Positions 1 to 8,584 are shown, counted from the first letter of the stretch. The stretch: DNA of 64,000 nt from Prauserella cavernicola (GCF_016595675.1 NZ_JAENJH010000005.1:310001-374000), one strand, 5' to 3'. Translations and numbers: made by a program. Notes: generated by a model not told the origin, from the letters alone.

Positions 1-2
1 GC

Positions 3-1301
3 TCACGAAGCGGTACGGGCACGGCCTGCCTCCAGGATCGTCACGCCCGCGCGCACGCGGGCCCGTGGGATGAGGGTCGAGACGATGCCGACCACCTCGC
101 CGAGGTGCACCCGGACGCCGCCACCACCCGCGGGACCGTTGGTGTACAAGGCTTCCACCTCGTCCCCGGCGAGTTCCAGCAGCGCGACGTCGTGGCTCGT
201 GGCGGCCACGCGCAGGCGGCAGTCCTCTGGCCCGCCGCGCACCTCGACGCGCGGCCGCAACGCGGTTCCGGACAGACGCTGCGCCACGATCTCGCCCGCG
301 AGCGCGGCCCTGGCGTGCGCGCCCGGGCCCGCGTAAGAGATCTCGGCCTCCACCTTCGAGCCCGCACGGTAGCCGACGCTGACCTTGAGCTCGTCCGGCC
401 GCGCCCGACCGCGCGCACCCGTCACGCGCACGCGGTCCGGACCTCGCTCGTCGAGGCCCACCCCGAAGAGGTCCAGCGACACGTCGGGAGTGCGGTAGGC
501 GCCCGGATCGGTGATCTCGTACAGCAGCTGCTCGCGCACGGTCGCCCGGTTGAGCATCCCGCCGGTGCCGGGCAGCTTGCCGAAGGTCGCCGAGCCGTCG
601 GACTCGACGTCGGCGAACGGGAACCCGAGCCGCGCCAGACCCGGCACGTCCTTGCGGCCGGGGTCGGCGAAGTAGCCGCCGGTGAGCTGGCCCGCGCACT
701 CCAGCAGATGCCCGACGAGCGTGCCCGCCGCGGCGGCCGACGGATCGGCGAGGTCCCAGCCGAGCCGGTGCGCGAGCGGGGCGAGGAACAACGAGGGGTC
801 CGCGACGCGGCCGGTGAGCACCACCCGCGCTCCCGCGTCGAGCGCGGGCAGGATCGCGTCGGCACCCAGGTAGGCGTTGGCGGAGACGATCTCGCCGTGC
901 TCGCGCAGCGGGCGGCCCGTCTCCCACGCGGGCGCGTCCAGGTCGAGCTCGGCCAGCACGTCGTCACCGGTCACCACCGCGACGGCGGCCGTCGAGCCGA
1001 GGCTGTCGAGCAGCCCGCGGGTGACCCGGCCGCCCTCGAGCGGGTTGGCGGCGCCCATGTTGGTCACCACGCGCACGCCGTGCTCGACGGCGAGCGGCAG
1101 CAGCCGCGCGAAGCGGCTGGGCAACCGGCGGTCGTAGCCCGCGACCGGGTCGGCGAGCCGTCGTTGCTGGCCGAGCGCGATCGTGCGCTCCGCGAGGCAC
1201 TCCAGCACGAGGTCGTCGAGCCCGCCCCGCGCCAGCAGGTCCTCGGCCGGTTCCACGCGGTCGCCCGCGAACCCGGCTCCGCTACCGATCCTGGTGGTCA
1301 C
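3..1301 (-). CDS. AtuA/DUF1446 family protein
   Basis: This 432-residue protein has the acyclic terpene utilisation AtuA (DUF1446) layout: an N-terminal glycine-rich segment GSGAGFAGDR (residues 6-15), then an NMGAANP block and a VLTGRVADPSLFL block typical of the family. AtuA belongs to the citronellol/geraniol catabolic cluster of Pseudomonas; its chemistry is not settled, so the substrate here is unknown. The gene follows the CitMHS transporter by 21 bp on the same strand, which suggests one catabolic transcript for a carboxylate. Its TGA stop overlaps a GTG in GTGA form at positions 6-3, so a translationally coupled gene probably continues past the left edge; in many genomes this partner is a small DUF4387 protein. 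The family call is firm and the pathway is inferred. Confidence 0.85.
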   Translation of the reverse strand: MTTRIGSGAGFAGDRVEPAEDLLARGGLDDLVLECLAERTIALGQQRRLADPVAGYDRRLPSRFARLLPLAVEHGVRVVTNMGAANPLEGGRVTRGLLDSLGSTAAVAVVTGDDVLAELDLDAPAWETGRPLREHGEIVSANAYLGADAILPALDAGARVVLTGRVADPSLFLAPLAHRLGWDLADPSAAAAGTLVGHLLECAGQLTGGYFADPGRKDVPGLARLGFPFADVESDGSATFGKLPGTGGMLNRATVREQLLYEITDPGAYRTPDVSLDLFGVGLDERGPDRVRVTGARGRARPDELKVSVGYRAGSKVEAEISYAGPGAHARAALAGEIVAQRLSGTALRPRVEVRGGPEDCRLRVAATSHDVALLELAGDEVEALYTNGPAGGGGVRVHLGEVVGIVSTLIPRARVRAGVTILEAGRARTAS

Positions 1302-1322
1302 ACCACTCCCCTTTGTCCTTGC

Positions 1323-2609
1323 CTAGACCGAGATCGCGCCGGTGAGCAGCGCGACCACGGTCATCACGAGCGTCGTGCCGAACGCCCACTTGAAGATGAA
1401 CCGCTGGTGGGCCCCCAGGTTCACACCCGACATGCCGACGAGGATGAACGTGGACGCCGTCAACGGGCTGAGCGGGAACCCGGTGGTCATCTGCCCGAGG
1501 ATCGCCGCGGTGCCGATCTGCGCGGGGTCGCCACCGAACGCCGTCGCCGTCTCGGCCAGCACCGGGAGCACGCCGAAGTAGTAGGCGTCCGGGGTGAACA
1601 CGAGACTCAGCGGCATGCTCGTGATCGCCACGATCAGCGGGAACGCACTACTCGCGCCGTCGGGAATGATGGAGACGAGGCTCTGGGCCATCGCCTCGAT
1701 CATGCCGGTGCCGTTGAGGATCCCGGTGAACACGCCCGCCGCGAAGATCATGGTGGTGACCAGCACGACGTTGTGGCCGTGCTTCTCGAACAGCTCCTGC
1801 TGCTGCTCCCAGCTCGGCCGGTTCACCAGCAGCGCCACGATGAACGCGACGACGAACACGACCTCGAGCTCGGCCAGCTGCAGGAGCAGCACCACCACGA
1901 GCGCCAGCGTGAGCACGACGTTGAACCAGAACCGCGCGCTCTGGGCCCTGGTGCGCGTGGGCAGCTCCGGGATCACGGTGTCGTCCAGCTCGATGGGGCC
2001 GAGGCGCTTGCGCTCCGCGCGGCCGATGAGGAACGCCGCGAAGATCACCCACAGGATTCCGGCGATCATGGCGGGGATCGCGGGCACGAAGATGTCGCCG
2101 CTGCCGAGGTCGAGCGCGGCCATCGCCCTGGCTGTGGGCCCTCCCCACGGGACCATGTTCATCACCCCGGCGCCGAGGCACACGACGCCGGCGAGCACGA
2201 GCGGCCGCATGCCGATCCTGCGGTAGATCGGCAGCATGGCCGACACCATGATCAGGAATGTCGAGGCGCCGTCGCCGTCGAGCGCGACGAGGACCGTGAG
2301 CACAGCGGTGCCGACGGTGATCTTGAGCGGGTCGCCCTTCGCCCAGCGCAGCACGCGGGCGACGGCGGGATCGAACAGGCCCGCCTCCACCATGAGGCTG
2401 AAGTACAGCACCGCGAACGTGATCATGATCGCGACCGGTGCGACCGTGGTGAGCCCGTCCGCGATCAGCTCGCCGAGGCTGCCACCGAAGCCGGTGACGA
2501 CGGCGGCCAGCACGGGCAGCACGGTGAGCGCGATGAGCACGGAGACGCGCCGGGACAGGACGGCGACCAGGAACAGGGCAATCGTGACGAAGCCACTCGC
2601 GGCGAGCAT
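1323..2609 (-). CDS. CitMHS family citrate/carboxylate-metal symporter
   Basis: The 428-residue product is a polytopic membrane protein with about a dozen hydrophobic segments, beginning MLAASGFVTIALFLVAVLSR and ending in a hydrophobic helix. It resembles the CitMHS family, which imports citrate complexed with divalent metal in symport with protons; internal blocks such as LDGDGASTFLIMVSAMLP and LVFTPDAYYFGVLPV are typical. I start it at 2609 because GGAGG lies 7 bases before that ATG; a longer reading frame to 2654 lacks a ribosome site. It precedes the AtuA-like gene and is divergent from a LysR gene, so uptake of an organic acid controlled by that regulator is the simplest reading. The exact substrate cannot be read from sequence. 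Confidence 0.88.
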   Translation of the reverse strand: MLAASGFVTIALFLVAVLSRRVSVLIALTVLPVLAAVVTGFGGSLGELIADGLTTVAPVAIMITFAVLYFSLMVEAGLFDPAVARVLRWAKGDPLKITVGTAVLTVLVALDGDGASTFLIMVSAMLPIYRRIGMRPLVLAGVVCLGAGVMNMVPWGGPTARAMAALDLGSGDIFVPAIPAMIAGILWVIFAAFLIGRAERKRLGPIELDDTVIPELPTRTRAQSARFWFNVVLTLALVVVLLLQLAELEVVFVVAFIVALLVNRPSWEQQQELFEKHGHNVVLVTTMIFAAGVFTGILNGTGMIEAMAQSLVSIIPDGASSAFPLIVAITSMPLSLVFTPDAYYFGVLPVLAETATAFGGDPAQIGTAAILGQMTTGFPLSPLTASTFILVGMSGVNLGAHQRFIFKWAFGTTLVMTVVALLTGAISV

Positions 2610-2624
2610 CGTTGACCTCCGGGG

Positions 2625-2684
2625 GTGTGGTGAGGCCACCTTGAGGGGCCACACCTATCGCGGTCAAACATCAGAATTCGATAG
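2625..2684. promoter_or_regulatory. Divergent promoter region with candidate LysR sites
   Basis: The 86 bp between the CitMHS and LysR starts is locally AT-richer than its surroundings. It carries two spaced inverted repeats: GTGTGG (2625-2630) with CCACAC (2649-2654), and CTATCG (2655-2660) with CGATAG (2679-2684). LysR regulators usually bind interrupted dyads in the shared promoter of a divergent target, so these are candidate sites. The assignment rests on position and symmetry only. Confidence 0.4.
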
Positions 2685-2695
2685 ATTGATGCGCT

Positions 2696-3601
2696 ATGCG
2701 CATGGATCTGACGCTGCACCAGCTCCGCGTGGTGGTGGCGGTGCACGACGCGGGCAGCTTCACCGCCGCGGCGGCCGAGCTGCTGCACGCACAGTCCTCA
2801 CTGAGCAGGACCGTGCTCGACGTGGAGCGCAGGCTCGGCGTCCCGCTGTTCGAGCGCACCACCCGGCGGCTCGTGCCGACCGCGGAGGGCAGGGAGTTCG
2901 TCGCGCTCGCTCGATCCACTTTGGACACTTTTGCCGCGAACCTGCGCCACTTCACCGGGTTCCTCGACGGCGAGCGCGGCCGCGTGCGCGTCGCGACGCT
3001 GCCCTCGCTCGCGGCGACCCTGCTGCCGCCTGTGGTCTCGGCCTACCAGCGGCAGCGGCCCGAGGTGGAGCTGTCCATCGAGGACGCGCTGTCGGCCGAG
3101 GTGCTCGACCGGGTTCGCTCGGGTGCCGTGGACTTCGCCGTGGCGGTGGTGTCGGCGCTGAGCGACCCGCTCGACGACCTCGACGTGCACCCCGTGACCA
3201 CCGACCGGTTCTCGTGCGTCTTCCCGGCGGAGCACCGCTTCGGCGCGGGTACCGAGGTGTCGTGGCCGCAGCTCGCCGGGGAGCCGTTCATCGCGTTCGA
3301 CCGCACGACGAGCATCCGCCAGCACCTCGACCACGCGGTCTCGGGTGCCGGGACGGCGCCGCGCAACACGGTGGAGGCGCGCAACATCAGCGCGGTGGCG
3401 GGCCTGGTCGCGGCCGGGCTCGGGGTGTCGGCGGTGCCGGGCCTGGTGCTGCCGCTGATGGAGTTCGCGGGCGTCGCGCACCGGCCGCTCGTCGACCCCG
3501 TGGTGGAGCGGGCGATCGCCGTCGTGCGGGTGCCGCACCGGCCGCTGTCCCCCGCCGCGGAGGCGTTCCTGGACGCGGTGGTCAGCGAGGCACGGCCGTA
3601 G
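2696..3601 (+). CDS. LysR family transcriptional regulator
   Basis: This 301-residue protein has the standard LysR architecture: a winged helix-turn-helix over residues 4-62 (LHQLRVVVAVHDAGSFTAA, then SLSRTVLDVERRLGVPLFER), a linker, and a two-lobed periplasmic-binding-like effector domain from about residue 90. The length is normal for the family. It is transcribed divergently from the CitMHS transporter and AtuA-like genes, the usual arrangement when a LysR protein controls its neighbours in response to the imported acid. Two ATG codons (2696 and 2702) could start it; no clear ribosome site separates them. The effector is unknown. Confidence 0.9.
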   Translation: MRMDLTLHQLRVVVAVHDAGSFTAAAAELLHAQSSLSRTVLDVERRLGVPLFERTTRRLVPTAEGREFVALARSTLDTFAANLRHFTGFLDGERGRVRVATLPSLAATLLPPVVSAYQRQRPEVELSIEDALSAEVLDRVRSGAVDFAVAVVSALSDPLDDLDVHPVTTDRFSCVFPAEHRFGAGTEVSWPQLAGEPFIAFDRTTSIRQHLDHAVSGAGTAPRNTVEARNISAVAGLVAAGLGVSAVPGLVLPLMEFAGVAHRPLVDPVVERAIAVVRVPHRPLSPAAEAFLDAVVSEARP

Positions 3602-3617
3602 CACTACCGTTGTAGTG
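3602..3617. promoter_or_regulatory. Putative TetR operator over the start codon
   Basis: A perfect 6-4-6 inverted repeat, CACTAC-CGTT-GTAGTG, abuts the ATG at 3618 of the TetR gene. A -10-like TACCGT (3605-3610) lies inside it, 7 bases before the ATG. A dimeric repressor bound here would block its own promoter. Autoregulation is inferred from symmetry and position. Confidence 0.55.
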
Positions 3618-4214
3618 ATGGCAGGCAGGCGCGAACAGGTTCTCGACGCGGCGATCCGCGTGCTCGGCACCCAGGGCACGCGAGGACTCACCCACCGCGC
3701 GGTGGACGCCGAGGCCGGAGCGCCGGCCGGAACGGCGTCGAACCACTTCCGCACGAGGGAGGCGCTGCTCTCCGCGGTGCTGGAGCGGCTGAGGGAACTG
3801 GAGACGCGCGGCTGGGAACGCCTGGCGGCGGACCTCGCGGGCCCGGCCGGGGTGGCCGGAGTCGACGCGTTCGCCGACGCCGTGGGTGCGCTCGCACGCG
3901 AACTCACCGGCCCGGCCAGGGTGGCCACGCTCGCCAGGCACGCGCTGCTCGCGGAGGCGGCGTTCCACGACGACCTGCGCCACCAGGTGGCCCTGCAGCG
4001 CGCGGAGATCGAGTCGTGGGCGGCGGAGTGGTTCCGCGCGCTGGGCTCGCCGCACCCGGAACGCGACCTGTGGTCGGTGCTGGCGCTGCTCGACGGCCTG
4101 CTGGCACACCAGTGCACCACCCCGGACCCGGACTTCGCCCCGGAACCGCCGATCCGAGCCCTGGTCCAAGGCCTGTCGACAACCTGGCACCCACCCCGGC
4201 GCCGAACGCGGTGA
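3618..4214 (+). CDS. TetR family transcriptional regulator
   Basis: This 198-residue protein starts with a TetR helix-turn-helix: REQVLDAAIRVLGTQGTRGLTHRAVDAEAGAPAGTASNHF covers roughly residues 5-45 as two adjoining pieces, and the rest is an alpha-helical ligand domain. I prefer the ATG at 3618 over the GTG at 3615 because a TANNNT box ends 7 bases upstream, fitting a leaderless transcript. The neighbouring gene at 4387 converges and is unlikely to be co-transcribed; LysR lies just upstream on the same strand. The stop codon lies inside the left arm of a long palindrome that probably terminates transcription. The ligand and the targets other than its own promoter are unknown. Confidence 0.88.
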   Translation: MAGRREQVLDAAIRVLGTQGTRGLTHRAVDAEAGAPAGTASNHFRTREALLSAVLERLRELETRGWERLAADLAGPAGVAGVDAFADAVGALARELTGPARVATLARHALLAEAAFHDDLRHQVALQRAEIESWAAEWFRALGSPHPERDLWSVLALLDGLLAHQCTTPDPDFAPEPPIRALVQGLSTTWHPPRRRTR

Positions 4215-4260
4215 AGGGCACCTTTACTGCATTGAGTGCAGTAAAGGTGCCCTTCACCGC
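4208..4260. repeat. Dispersed palindromic repeat, copy 1 (terminator-like)
   Basis: Two 24-base arms (4208-4231 and 4237-4260) are perfect reverse complements around the loop TTGAG. The arm core is GTGAAGGGCACCTTTACTGC. The element sits at the junction of convergent genes and overlaps the TetR stop codon. It would fold into a very stable hairpin from either strand, so it could end transcription in both directions. Related copies lie at 4309 and 52448. Confidence 0.8.
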
Positions 4261-4308
4261 ATCAACAGGCCCACACCATGCGGAGCCCGAGCGCGCCTCG
4301 TGCCCAAT

Positions 4309-4361
4309 GCAGTGAAGGGCACCTTCCGTGCGTTGAACGCAGTAAAGGTGCCCTTCACCGC
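4309..4361. repeat. Dispersed palindromic repeat, copy 2 (imperfect)
   Basis: This is a second copy of the 4208 element in the same convergent gap. The arms 4309-4334 and 4336-4361 pair with four mismatches, three of them clustered where CCG replaces TAC of the core. The right arm is intact. The two tandem copies are separated by about 50 bp. Confidence 0.75.
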
Positions 4362-4386
4362 AGTCGCGCGGGCTCCGGGAGCCGGG

Positions 4387-4821
4387 CTAGTAGCCGCGGA
4401 CCTTCTCGATGCGGATCCGGACCGGGACCGGGTACTCCTCGGCGAACCGGGTCGCGTCGCCGCTCACCGTCACCATGCCCTCGGCGTACTTCTCGCGGTA
4501 GGCGGGCATCGCCTCGGGTGAGGAACCGTCGCCCTCGGTGATCCTCGCCGTGCCGCGCAGCACCACGATGTCGCCGCCCGCGCCATCGCCGTCGAAGTGC
4601 AGCGAGACGTGGGGACTGCGCCGGAGGTGCGCGAGGCGGTGCGCGTCGGGCCGGTTGAACACCAGCACCTCGTCGCCGTCCAGCACGAACCACACCGGGT
4701 TGGGCTGCGGAGTTCCGTCGGCGCCGACGGTGGTGAACCAGATGACCCGCTCGTCGGCGAGCCTGCGGCGGACCCGGTCCCCGAACGGGGTGCCCGCGGC
4801 AGGGAGCGCAGCTGCTGCCAT
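4387..4821 (-). CDS. PPOX-class F420-dependent oxidoreductase family protein
   Basis: This 144-residue protein has the pyridoxamine-phosphate-oxidase-like split beta-barrel: WFTTVGADGTPQPNPVWFVL, then DEVLVFNRPDAHRLAHLRRS and VSLHFDGDG, which is the flavin or F420 binding pattern. It looks like the Rv3369-type group of actinobacterial F420-dependent enzymes; no catalytic role is assigned with certainty. The start at 4821 fits the family length, and a longer frame upstream would run antisense through the next gene. It is divergent from the flavoprotein gene at 4854 with only 32 bp between them, so the two promoters overlap. Confidence 0.8.
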   Translation of the reverse strand: MAAAALPAAGTPFGDRVRRRLADERVIWFTTVGADGTPQPNPVWFVLDGDEVLVFNRPDAHRLAHLRRSPHVSLHFDGDGAGGDIVVLRGTARITEGDGSSPEAMPAYREKYAEGMVTVSGDATRFAEEYPVPVRIRIEKVRGY

Positions 4822-4853
4822 GTCCCCCACGCTAGCCGCTAGAGTCCGGCACC

Positions 4854-6227
4854 ATGCCGGAACCGTTCGCTCTCGCCGACCTGCCCGCCCTCGACGGGGA
4901 CGTCTTCGGCGACGACGCGAACCTGGCCGCCGCGGCCAGGGACTGGGGCCACATCGTCCAGGCCAGACCGCGCGTGGTGATCCGCCCGGCCACCGCGGCC
5001 GACGTGGCAGCCGTCGTCGGGTTCGCCGCGAAGCGCGGCATTCCGGTGGCCGCCAGGGGATCCGGGCACTCGCCCTTCGGTCAGAGCCAGGCGGCGGGCG
5101 GCATCGTCCTGGACATGACCGGCCTGCGCACGGTGCACGCGAGCACCGGCAACAACGTCGTCGTCGACGCCGGCGCACGCTGGCAGCAGGTGCTCGGCGC
5201 GACGCTGCCGCGCGGGCTGACTCCACCGGTGCTCACCGACTACCTGGAGCTCACCGTGGGCGGCACGCTCGCCGTCGGCGGCGTCGGCGGCGCGACCCAG
5301 CACCACGGCATGCAGACCGACACCGTGATCGAGCTCGACGTGGTCACCGGCACCGGCGAGCTGACCCGCTGCTCCGCGGACGAGAACGCCGAGCTGTTCG
5401 ACGCCGTGCGTGCCGGGCTCGGCCAGTGCGGCATCATCACGCGCGCCACGATCCGCCTGCAGCCCGCGAAACAGCGGGCGCGGCGCTGGAAGCTGTACTA
5501 CGACTCGCTCGAGGACTTCCTCGCCGACCAGCGCACCGCCGTCACCGACCGCCGCTTCGACTATCTCGAGGGCCAGCTCGTCCTCGACGACGAGACCGGC
5601 GAGTGGCGGTACCTGCTCGAGGCCACCACGTACTTCTCGCTGCCGGACCAACCCGACGAGCACGAGTTGCTGGGCGACCTGTCGTTCACGCGCGAGACCG
5701 CGGAAACGGAGGACTCGACCTACCTCGAGTTCCTCGACCGCATGGCCGAGGGCGAGGCCGTGCTGCGCGAGGAGGGCAGCTGGTTCCACCCGCACCCGTG
5801 GCTCAACGTGTTCGTGTCCGACGACGAGGTGGACACCGTGGTGGCCGAGACGCTCGCCGGAACCACGGGCGCGGACCTCGGCGACTCGGGCCTGGTGATG
5901 CTCTACCCGGTGCGCCACGAGGTGCTGACGACGCCGCTCACGCGCGTGCCGTCGGGTGACGTGGTGTGGCTGTTCGCGCTGCTGCGCACGGGAAATCCCT
6001 ACGATCCGGCTGGTGTGGCGCGCATGATCCGGCTCAACGCCGACCTCTACGAGCGCGTCACGCCGTCGGGTGGCACGGTGTATCCCGTGAACGCACTGCC
6101 GATGACCGAACAGGACTGGAAGGACCACTTCGGCAACGCCTGGGAGGCGCTGGAGTCGGCGAAGAAGACCTACGACCCCGCGGGCGTGCTCACCGGGGGC
6201 CAGGGCGTGTTCGGGGGTGGCGCGTGA
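4854..6227 (+). CDS. FAD-binding oxidoreductase, cytokinin-dehydrogenase-like
   Basis: The 457-residue protein has a PCMH-type FAD-binding domain (about residues 40-215) with the segment GSGHSPFGQSQAAGGIVLDM; the His in GHS is the residue that carries covalent FAD in cytokinin dehydrogenases. The C-terminal half ends with YDPAGVLTGGQGVF, like the cytokinin dehydrogenase tail. Bacterial members oxidise varied amines and alcohols, so cytokinin is only one possible substrate. A TAGAGT box lies 8 bases before the ATG, suggesting a leaderless or very short leader. The stop overlaps the start of the following methyltransferase by 4 bases, which implies translational coupling. Confidence 0.8.
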   Translation: MPEPFALADLPALDGDVFGDDANLAAAARDWGHIVQARPRVVIRPATAADVAAVVGFAAKRGIPVAARGSGHSPFGQSQAAGGIVLDMTGLRTVHASTGNNVVVDAGARWQQVLGATLPRGLTPPVLTDYLELTVGGTLAVGGVGGATQHHGMQTDTVIELDVVTGTGELTRCSADENAELFDAVRAGLGQCGIITRATIRLQPAKQRARRWKLYYDSLEDFLADQRTAVTDRRFDYLEGQLVLDDETGEWRYLLEATTYFSLPDQPDEHELLGDLSFTRETAETEDSTYLEFLDRMAEGEAVLREEGSWFHPHPWLNVFVSDDEVDTVVAETLAGTTGADLGDSGLVMLYPVRHEVLTTPLTRVPSGDVVWLFALLRTGNPYDPAGVARMIRLNADLYERVTPSGGTVYPVNALPMTEQDWKDHFGNAWEALESAKKTYDPAGVLTGGQGVFGGGA

Positions 6228-7072
6228 GCTTCGACGGACACGACGACGCGCTCAGGGCCGTCGAGTCGAGTCTCGACCGGCCGTCCGCCGCACGCGTCTA
6301 CGACTACTTCATCGGCGGGGACACGAACTACGCCATCGACAGGGCGTTCGCCGAGCAGGTGCGCGAGCGCGTGCCGCTCATCGGCGAGTACTGCAAGACG
6401 AGCAGGCAGTTCCTCGGCCGCGCGGTGCGCAGGTGCGCCGAGCTGGGCATCCGCCAGTTCGTCGACATCGGTTCCGGCCTGCCGACCGCGGGCAACGTGC
6501 ACGACGTCGCCGACGACGCGCGCCCCGAGTTCGACACGCGCGTGGTCTACATCGACAACGAGCCCATCGCGCTCGCCCACTCCACGCTGCTGCTGGCCGA
6601 CACCGCCGATCCCGACCGGCACCAGGCCATCGCCGCGGACCTGCTGCGCCCGACCGAGCTGTGGGAACGCGTGCGCGACACCGGGCTCATCGACCGGGGC
6701 GAGCCGGTGGCGTTGCTGGTCAACGCGGTGCTGCACTTCATCAAGGACGAGCAGGACCCGGACTCGCTCCTGGAGTTCTACCGCGACGTGCTGCCCACGG
6801 GCTCGCTGCTCGTGCTGTCGCAGATGACCAACGAGAACCCGGTCAGCGACGCCGAACGGCAGGCGCTGGCCGACCTCGTCGACTACTACGAGAACACCAC
6901 GAACCCCGGCCAGCTGCGCACCACGGCCGAGTTCGCGCGGTTCTTCGGCGGCTGGGACCTGCTGGAGCCCGGTCTGGTCTACGCGCCGGCGTGGCACCCC
7001 GACGACGACACGGTGTTCGCGACGGTTCCGTCGGAGTCGCGAGTGCTGGGAGGCGTCGCGGTCAAGCGGTGA
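6224..7072 (+). CDS. SAM-dependent methyltransferase, DUF574 (Methyltransf_19)
   Basis: This 282-residue protein carries the DUF574 signature: PSAARVYDYFIGGDTNYAID near residue 20, FVDIGSGLPTAGNVHDV (SAM motif I) and VVYIDNEPIAL (the acidic ribose-binding position). DUF574 proteins are abundant in actinomycetes but few have known substrates. The GTG start at 6224 overlaps the upstream flavoprotein stop (GTGA), so the two are coupled and may act on one substrate. Two paralogues lie at 18669 and 22909 in this window. The family assignment is firm and the function unknown. Confidence 0.85.
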   Translation: MSFDGHDDALRAVESSLDRPSAARVYDYFIGGDTNYAIDRAFAEQVRERVPLIGEYCKTSRQFLGRAVRRCAELGIRQFVDIGSGLPTAGNVHDVADDARPEFDTRVVYIDNEPIALAHSTLLLADTADPDRHQAIAADLLRPTELWERVRDTGLIDRGEPVALLVNAVLHFIKDEQDPDSLLEFYRDVLPTGSLLVLSQMTNENPVSDAERQALADLVDYYENTTNPGQLRTTAEFARFFGGWDLLEPGLVYAPAWHPDDDTVFATVPSESRVLGGVAVKR

Positions 7073-7197
7073 TTCGACCGCTCCCTACCGCGAATGCGAC
7101 ATTTGGGTCAACCGGGTTGACCTGCGTTTTCACCTGAGGTGAGTGAACCCGCGCTGGACCCCTGGAAGTGCGGCTGCCACAGCGCGATCATGGATTC

Positions 7198-8580
7198 ATG
7201 GCGTGTAGTGACAGACGAGGCGGCACGACGGTCGCGGAGACCGGTTACGAGGCGCGGGTGGCACGGCTGCGCGAGCAGCTCGCCGCGGTGCCCGACGGCG
7301 CACCGGTGCGCCTGGCCAAGCCCACGTCGAACCTCTTCCGGCCACGCAGCGGTTCCGGCTCGCCCGGCCTGGACGTCTCGGATTTCACCCACGTGCTCGA
7401 CGTGGACGTCGAGGCGCGCACCGCCGACGTCGAGGGCATGGTCACCTACGAGCAGCTCGTGGACGCCACCCTGCCTCACGGCCTGATGCCGCTGGTGGTG
7501 CCGCAGCTCAAGACCATCACGCTCGGCGGCGCGGTCACCGGGCTCGGCATCGAGTCGTCGTCGTTTCGCAACGGGATGCCGCACGAGTCGGTGCTGGAGA
7601 TGGACCTGCTCACGGGCAGTGGCGAGATCGTGCTCGCCAGGCCCGACAACGAGCACAGCGACCTGTTCTTCGGCTTCCCCAACTCCTACGGCACCCTCGG
7701 CTACGCGCTGCGCCTGCGGATCGAGCTGGAGCCCGTGCGCCCCTACGTCCGGCTCGAACACGTCCGCCACAGCGATCCCGTCCAGTACTTCGCCGCGCTG
7801 GAGCGGGCCTGCCGCGACCGCGAGGCCGACTTCGTCGACGGCACCGTCTTCGGTCCCGACGAGATGTATCTGACCCTGGCCACGTTCACGGCAGAGGCGC
7901 CCGAGACGAGCGACTACACGTGGCTCGACATCTACTACCGCTCCATCCGCGAGCGCACCGTCGACCATCTGCCCGTGCGCGACTACCTGTGGCGCTGGGA
8001 CACCGACTGGTTCTGGTGCTCGCGCGCGCTCGGGGCGCAGAACCGGCTGGTGCGCCTGCTCGCCGGGCCGAAGCTGCTGCGGTCGGACGTGTACTGGAAA
8101 GTCGTGGCGTTCGAGCGCAGGCACCAGCTGCTCGGCAGGCTGCAGCGCGCGTTCGGCGCGGCCGAGCACGAGATGGTGGTGCAGGACATCGAGGTGCCGG
8201 TGAGCCGGGCGGCGGAGTTCCTCGATCTCTTCCGCAACGAGGTGCCGATCAGCCCGGTGTGGGTGTGCCCGGTGCGGCAACGCGATCCGGACCGCCGCTG
8301 GCCGCTGTACGAACTGGACCCGCACGCGCTCTACGTCAACTTCGGTTTCTGGGCAACGGTCCCGCTCGCTCCCGGACAGCCCGACGGCAGCCACAACCGG
8401 CTGATCGAGCGCACGGTGACCGAGCTCGGCGGCCGCAAGTCGCTGTACTCGGAGAGTTTCTACGACGAGGACACGTTCTGGCAGCTCTACAACGGACCCG
8501 CCTACGACGCACTGAAGCGTCGGTACGACCCGGCGGAGAGGTTGCTCGACCTGTACGAGAAGTGCGTCAAAGCGAGGTGA
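7198..8580 (+). CDS. tmsA: FAD-dependent oxidoreductase of 10-methyl fatty acid synthesis (TmsA/BfaA-like)
   Basis: The roughly 460-residue protein has an FAD-binding PCMH fold (GMVTYEQLVDATLPHG, then ITLGGAVTGLGIESSSFRNG) and a sterol-reductase-like C-terminal region ending YDPAERLLDLYEKCVKAR. This family reduces the 10-methylene intermediate to 10-methyl (tuberculostearic) acyl chains in mycobacteria and relatives, where it is paired with a CFA-type methyltransferase. Such a methyltransferase starts 5 bp downstream here. No clear ribosome site marks the start; I chose the ATG at 7198, and a GTG at 7168 is an alternative. The pairing makes the assignment strong, while acyl chain length and position are inferred. 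Confidence 0.8.
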   Translation: MACSDRRGGTTVAETGYEARVARLREQLAAVPDGAPVRLAKPTSNLFRPRSGSGSPGLDVSDFTHVLDVDVEARTADVEGMVTYEQLVDATLPHGLMPLVVPQLKTITLGGAVTGLGIESSSFRNGMPHESVLEMDLLTGSGEIVLARPDNEHSDLFFGFPNSYGTLGYALRLRIELEPVRPYVRLEHVRHSDPVQYFAALERACRDREADFVDGTVFGPDEMYLTLATFTAEAPETSDYTWLDIYYRSIRERTVDHLPVRDYLWRWDTDWFWCSRALGAQNRLVRLLAGPKLLRSDVYWKVVAFERRHQLLGRLQRAFGAAEHEMVVQDIEVPVSRAAEFLDLFRNEVPISPVWVCPVRQRDPDRRWPLYELDPHALYVNFGFWATVPLAPGQPDGSHNRLIERTVTELGGRKSLYSESFYDEDTFWQLYNGPAYDALKRRYDPAERLLDLYEKCVKAR

Positions 8581-8584
8581 TTCC

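Noticed and set aside
105-2615. Very long plus-strand reading frame (836 codons) across the AtuA and CitMHS genes, and similar long antisense frames elsewhere.
   Set aside because: They are His/Arg/Glu/Gly-rich with no domain signal, have no ribosome site and are fully explained as antisense frames kept open by GC-rich third positions of the real genes.
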